Assembly: GCA_007118555.1 (NCBI GenBank)
Contig: SKRJ01000072.1
Location: 1 to 6,989 of the forward strand
Direction: 5' to 3'
Length of the DNA: 6,989 nucleotides
Origin: Anaerolineae bacterium
GTDB taxonomy: Bacteria > Chloroflexota > Anaerolineae > UBA1429
The notes beneath the pieces were generated by a model. That model was not told the origin of the DNA. It did no database searches and saw only the letters and a program-made list of their open reading frames with translations. This document shows positions 5,125-6,989 of this stretch, one piece after another (the stretch's first letter is position 1; each line of letters starts with the position of its first letter). The position numbers were made by a program, and so were the translations under genes.

Positions 5125-6906
5125 CTACGGTCTACGTATCAAGGGCAGCCAGGTTCTGAATGCCACGGTGACCGTGGCCGTATCCGTGTCGTCGACCAGG
5201 TTTATGGGCCCAGCATTGTAGGAGGTCCAGGTCGCCGTGTTCACCGTCGTCTCGGTGATCAAGGCCGTATGGGTGACAAAGACGCTGGCATTGGGCATCA
5301 GGCTAACGGGTAGCTCTTTAAAAAGCACCCCGATCTGACTATCCACCAGATCGTGTAGACCAAAGGTCGTCAGGCTCGTATTGGTCACCTCAAAGCAGTA
5401 GGTCACCGCCGTGTTCGGCCCCACGGTGATGCTGTCCGTCATAGCGCACACGGTCGGATCCAGGCCCACGGTCTTGGTAAGCGCGATTGACGGCGGTACA
5501 ACGGTGACCGTGGCACTATCCGTGGCCTCGACCAGATCCGTTGGACCCGGATTATAGGCCGTCCAAGTCGCTGTGTTCACCGTCGTCTCGGTGATCAAAG
5601 CCGTATGGGTGATAAAGACGCTGGCATTGGGCATCAGGCTAACGGGTAGCCCTTCAAAAAGCACCCCGATCTGACTATCCACCAGATCGTGCAGCCCGAG
5701 CGTCACCTCGCCTGTGTTCCTCACCTCAAAGCAGTAGGTCACGGGCGTGTATGGCCCTACGGCGATCTCGTCCGTCGTAGCGCACATCGCCGGATCCAGG
5801 CCCACAGTCTTGCGCAAGAGCAGAGGCGGAAGGGTCACCGGCTCGATGAACCGAGTGCTACCCTCGTACTTTGTTTCTACCAGAGCGCCATTCCGCGTGA
5901 TCTCGTGCACGCCGCCGGTGGTGGATACCAGCAGGTTGCCGTTGGGCAGCTCATAGATGCCACGATACGAGCTGACGCCCGGAGTATCATACACGCCCAC
6001 CAACGCGCCCGTCGAGGAAAGCTCGACAATGCCGGTCTGGGTCCCGCTGAAATTCGCCACCAGGACATTTCCGTTGGCCGCTTCCAGGATCTGCTGCGGA
6101 AAGCTGATGATGGACGCCAGTTCATCGATAAAAGCGCCCGTCTCCAGGGCATAGCGGAGAATCTGGTTGCTGTTGATGCTACTCACGAGCCAATCGGTAT
6201 CAACCCTGCGATACACATCAAAGGGCGAGGCGAGCCCGCCGAGGGCGTTGAGAACAAAGTTGCCCAAAAAGTTCCCATCGGTGTCAAACTCGGCGATGGC
6301 ATCCGCATTGAAACCGGCGCCCACCGTGACCAGCAGATTGCCATTCGGGCGCAGCGCCATGCCACGGATGTTTTGCATGATAGCAGAGTTGGCGCCGCCC
6401 GCGGGAGCGAACACCCCCAGATAGGAGCCATTTGCAGCGTACTGATGGACCACATTTCGTGTCTGGTCCGACACCAGGATCTGGCCATCCGGCCCCGAAA
6501 TGGCGTGAATCACCGTACCCGTCGCATCATCATCCAGGGTGATAAAGCTCGGATCAATGAGGTCGCCGGTGGTCGCGTCAAACACCATGATAACCATGGC
6601 GGCACTATCAGGGATCAGGAGCGCCTGACCGGCCTGGGCCAGGGCAACCGCCTGGGCGCGGGCCTCCGGATCGGCTGCCAGAGCCACAGGTTCACGCGGC
6701 GCCTCACACAGGTATACCTGATAGACCTCATCCAGAAAACAGTCGTCGGAGAACGGCTCCAACGTGGCCAGATAACCGGTGGCTTCGCTGATCCACTCGA
6801 GATCAATGACGGTCGGCTCGGCCTGTACGGGCGCCAGGGACCGGGCGGTGAGGCCAAGCGCCACTACGAGGATCAGGATGGCAAGAGCAAACATCGTGCG
6901 CTTCAT
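5125..6906 (-). CDS. Secreted beta-propeller protein with two tandem Cys-containing repeats
   Basis: Predicted exported protein of 593 aa with no known function. Residues 1-29 are a signal peptide (MKRT, a hydrophobic core, then an AxA-type site VQA|E). No lipobox Cys is present, so it is not a lipoprotein. Residues 98-355 look like an NHL-type beta-propeller of about six blades. The recurring blade pattern is (P/A)NGN-(I/L)LV followed by Gly-rich turns and (V/I)xxY or (V/I)xEF strands, for example at 138-165, 187-216, 277-305 and 320-346. Two repeats of about 106 residues follow (364-469 and 476-581), each beginning KTVGLDP and carrying two Cys (375/392 and 487/504) that could form a disulphide. 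They resemble DUF11-type cell-surface repeats. The protein ends WLPLIRRP. The start is supported by AAGGAG at 6915-6920. No promoter is clear in the 83 bp upstream that are visible. A surface adhesion or binding role is plausible but not shown. Confidence 0.9.
   Translation of the reverse strand: MKRTMFALAILILVVALGLTARSLAPVQAEPTVIDLEWISEATGYLATLEPFSDDCFLDEVYQVYLCEAPREPVALAADPEARAQAVALAQAGQALLIPDSAAMVIMVFDATTGDLIDPSFITLDDDATGTVIHAISGPDGQILVSDQTRNVVHQYAANGSYLGVFAPAGGANSAIMQNIRGMALRPNGNLLVTVGAGFNADAIAEFDTDGNFLGNFVLNALGGLASPFDVYRRVDTDWLVSSINSNQILRYALETGAFIDELASIISFPQQILEAANGNVLVANFSGTQTGIVELSSTGALVGVYDTPGVSSYRGIYELPNGNLLVSTTGGVHEITRNGALVETKYEGSTRFIEPVTLPPLLLRKTVGLDPAMCATTDEIAVGPYTPVTYCFEVRNTGEVTLGLHDLVDSQIGVLFEGLPVSLMPNASVFITHTALITETTVNTATWTAYNPGPTDLVEATDSATVTVVPPSIALTKTVGLDPTVCAMTDSITVGPNTAVTYCFEVTNTSLTTFGLHDLVDSQIGVLFKELPVSLMPNASVFVTHTALITETTVNTATWTSYNAGPINLVDDTDTATVTVAFRTWLPLIRRP
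5164..5481 (-). repeat. Second copy of the intragenic repeat in the secreted protein
   Basis: Codes for residues 476-581, collinear with residues 364-469 at a fixed offset of 336 bp (112 codons) and without indels. A 119-bp core (5237-5355) differs from the first copy (5573-5691) at only four positions, while the parts on either side differ much more. The copy ends just before the 12-residue C-terminal tail. Confidence 0.92.
5500..5817 (-). repeat. First copy of the intragenic repeat in the secreted protein
   Basis: Codes for residues 364-469, a beta-rich module from LRKTVGLDP to ATVTV with Cys375 and Cys392. It is joined to the second copy by a short VPPSIA linker. Length, internal Cys spacing (16 residues between the Cys) and ending match the second copy exactly, as expected of a tandem domain duplication. 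Confidence 0.92.
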
Positions 6907-6973
6907 CGCGACATCTCCTTTTCACTCTGCAGAACACACCGCAACAGCATCCGGAGTAGCGATCTTGCCACGC

Positions 6974-6989
6974 CTGATCCATAGATCAG
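6974..6989. repeat. Small inverted repeat at the right window edge
   Basis: CTGATC-CATA-GATCAG is a perfect 6-bp inverted repeat with a 4-base centre, about 68 bp upstream of the secreted protein start codon. It could be an operator for that gene, part of a terminator of a gene beyond the edge, or chance. The edge hides whether the stem continues. Confidence 0.3.

Noticed and set aside
3880..5313. Plus-strand open frame of 477 codons opposite the GTPase
   Set aside because: It is antisense to a clear GTPase, and runs through the GTPase promoter, the 18-bp hairpin and into the secreted protein gene. The product has no family character.
5689..6984. Plus-strand open frame of 431 codons opposite the secreted protein
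   Set aside because: The other strand has a signal peptide, blade repeats and duplicated modules. This frame has none of these, and its composition is that of an antisense shadow.

Overview
The window is about 7 kb of GC-rich bacterial chromosome carrying six protein genes, one of them cut by the left edge. No RNA gene, CRISPR array, transposase or phage gene is visible. The best guess for the source is a member of the Chloroflexota (Anaerolineae/Caldilineae-like). This rests on the gene families, on a secreted protein ending in a W-L-P-L-I-R-type tail of the kind I recall from exported proteins of that phylum, and on a bacterial DRG-type TGS GTPase. It is an inference from memory, not a search result.

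Layout, left to right. Positions 1-986 (minus) hold nearly all of a class I glyceraldehyde-3-phosphate dehydrogenase, missing only its last few residues. Upstream is a near-consensus promoter (TTGACA, 17 bp, TATACT) with a 13-bp palindrome behind it. Positions 1266-2336 (minus) encode a YegS/DgkB-type lipid kinase. It is divergently transcribed from a two-gene plus-strand operon: an amidohydrolase-2 family metal hydrolase (2411-3268) joined by an ATGA overlap to an RNA 2',3'-cyclic phosphodiesterase, ThpR (3265-3852). The two divergent start codons are only 74 bp apart, and their -35 boxes nearly touch. The spacing suggests that both mRNAs start at or next to the initiation codon (leaderless).

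ThpR runs tail-to-tail, overlapping by 12 bp, into a DRG-like GTPase with a C-terminal TGS domain (3841-4821, minus). This GTPase has its own promoter and a short leader that can fold in two exclusive ways. Upstream of it, a perfect 18-bp inverted repeat (5064-5108) marks the end of a large secreted protein gene (5125-6906, minus). That protein has a signal peptide, a beta-propeller of about six blades, two tandem Cys-containing beta-sandwich-like repeats and the short C-terminal tail. The window ends in a small inverted repeat upstream of it.

Most genes look like ordinary housekeeping or accessory functions: glycolysis, lipid phosphorylation, RNA end metabolism, and translation-associated GTPase. 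Only the amidohydrolase-ThpR pair is clearly co-translated. I see no defence system or other obviously new multi-gene system. The points worth a second look are the back-to-back leaderless promoter pair, the mosaic near-identical repeat in the secreted protein with its C-terminal tail, and the Pro-substituted G3 motif of the GTPase.
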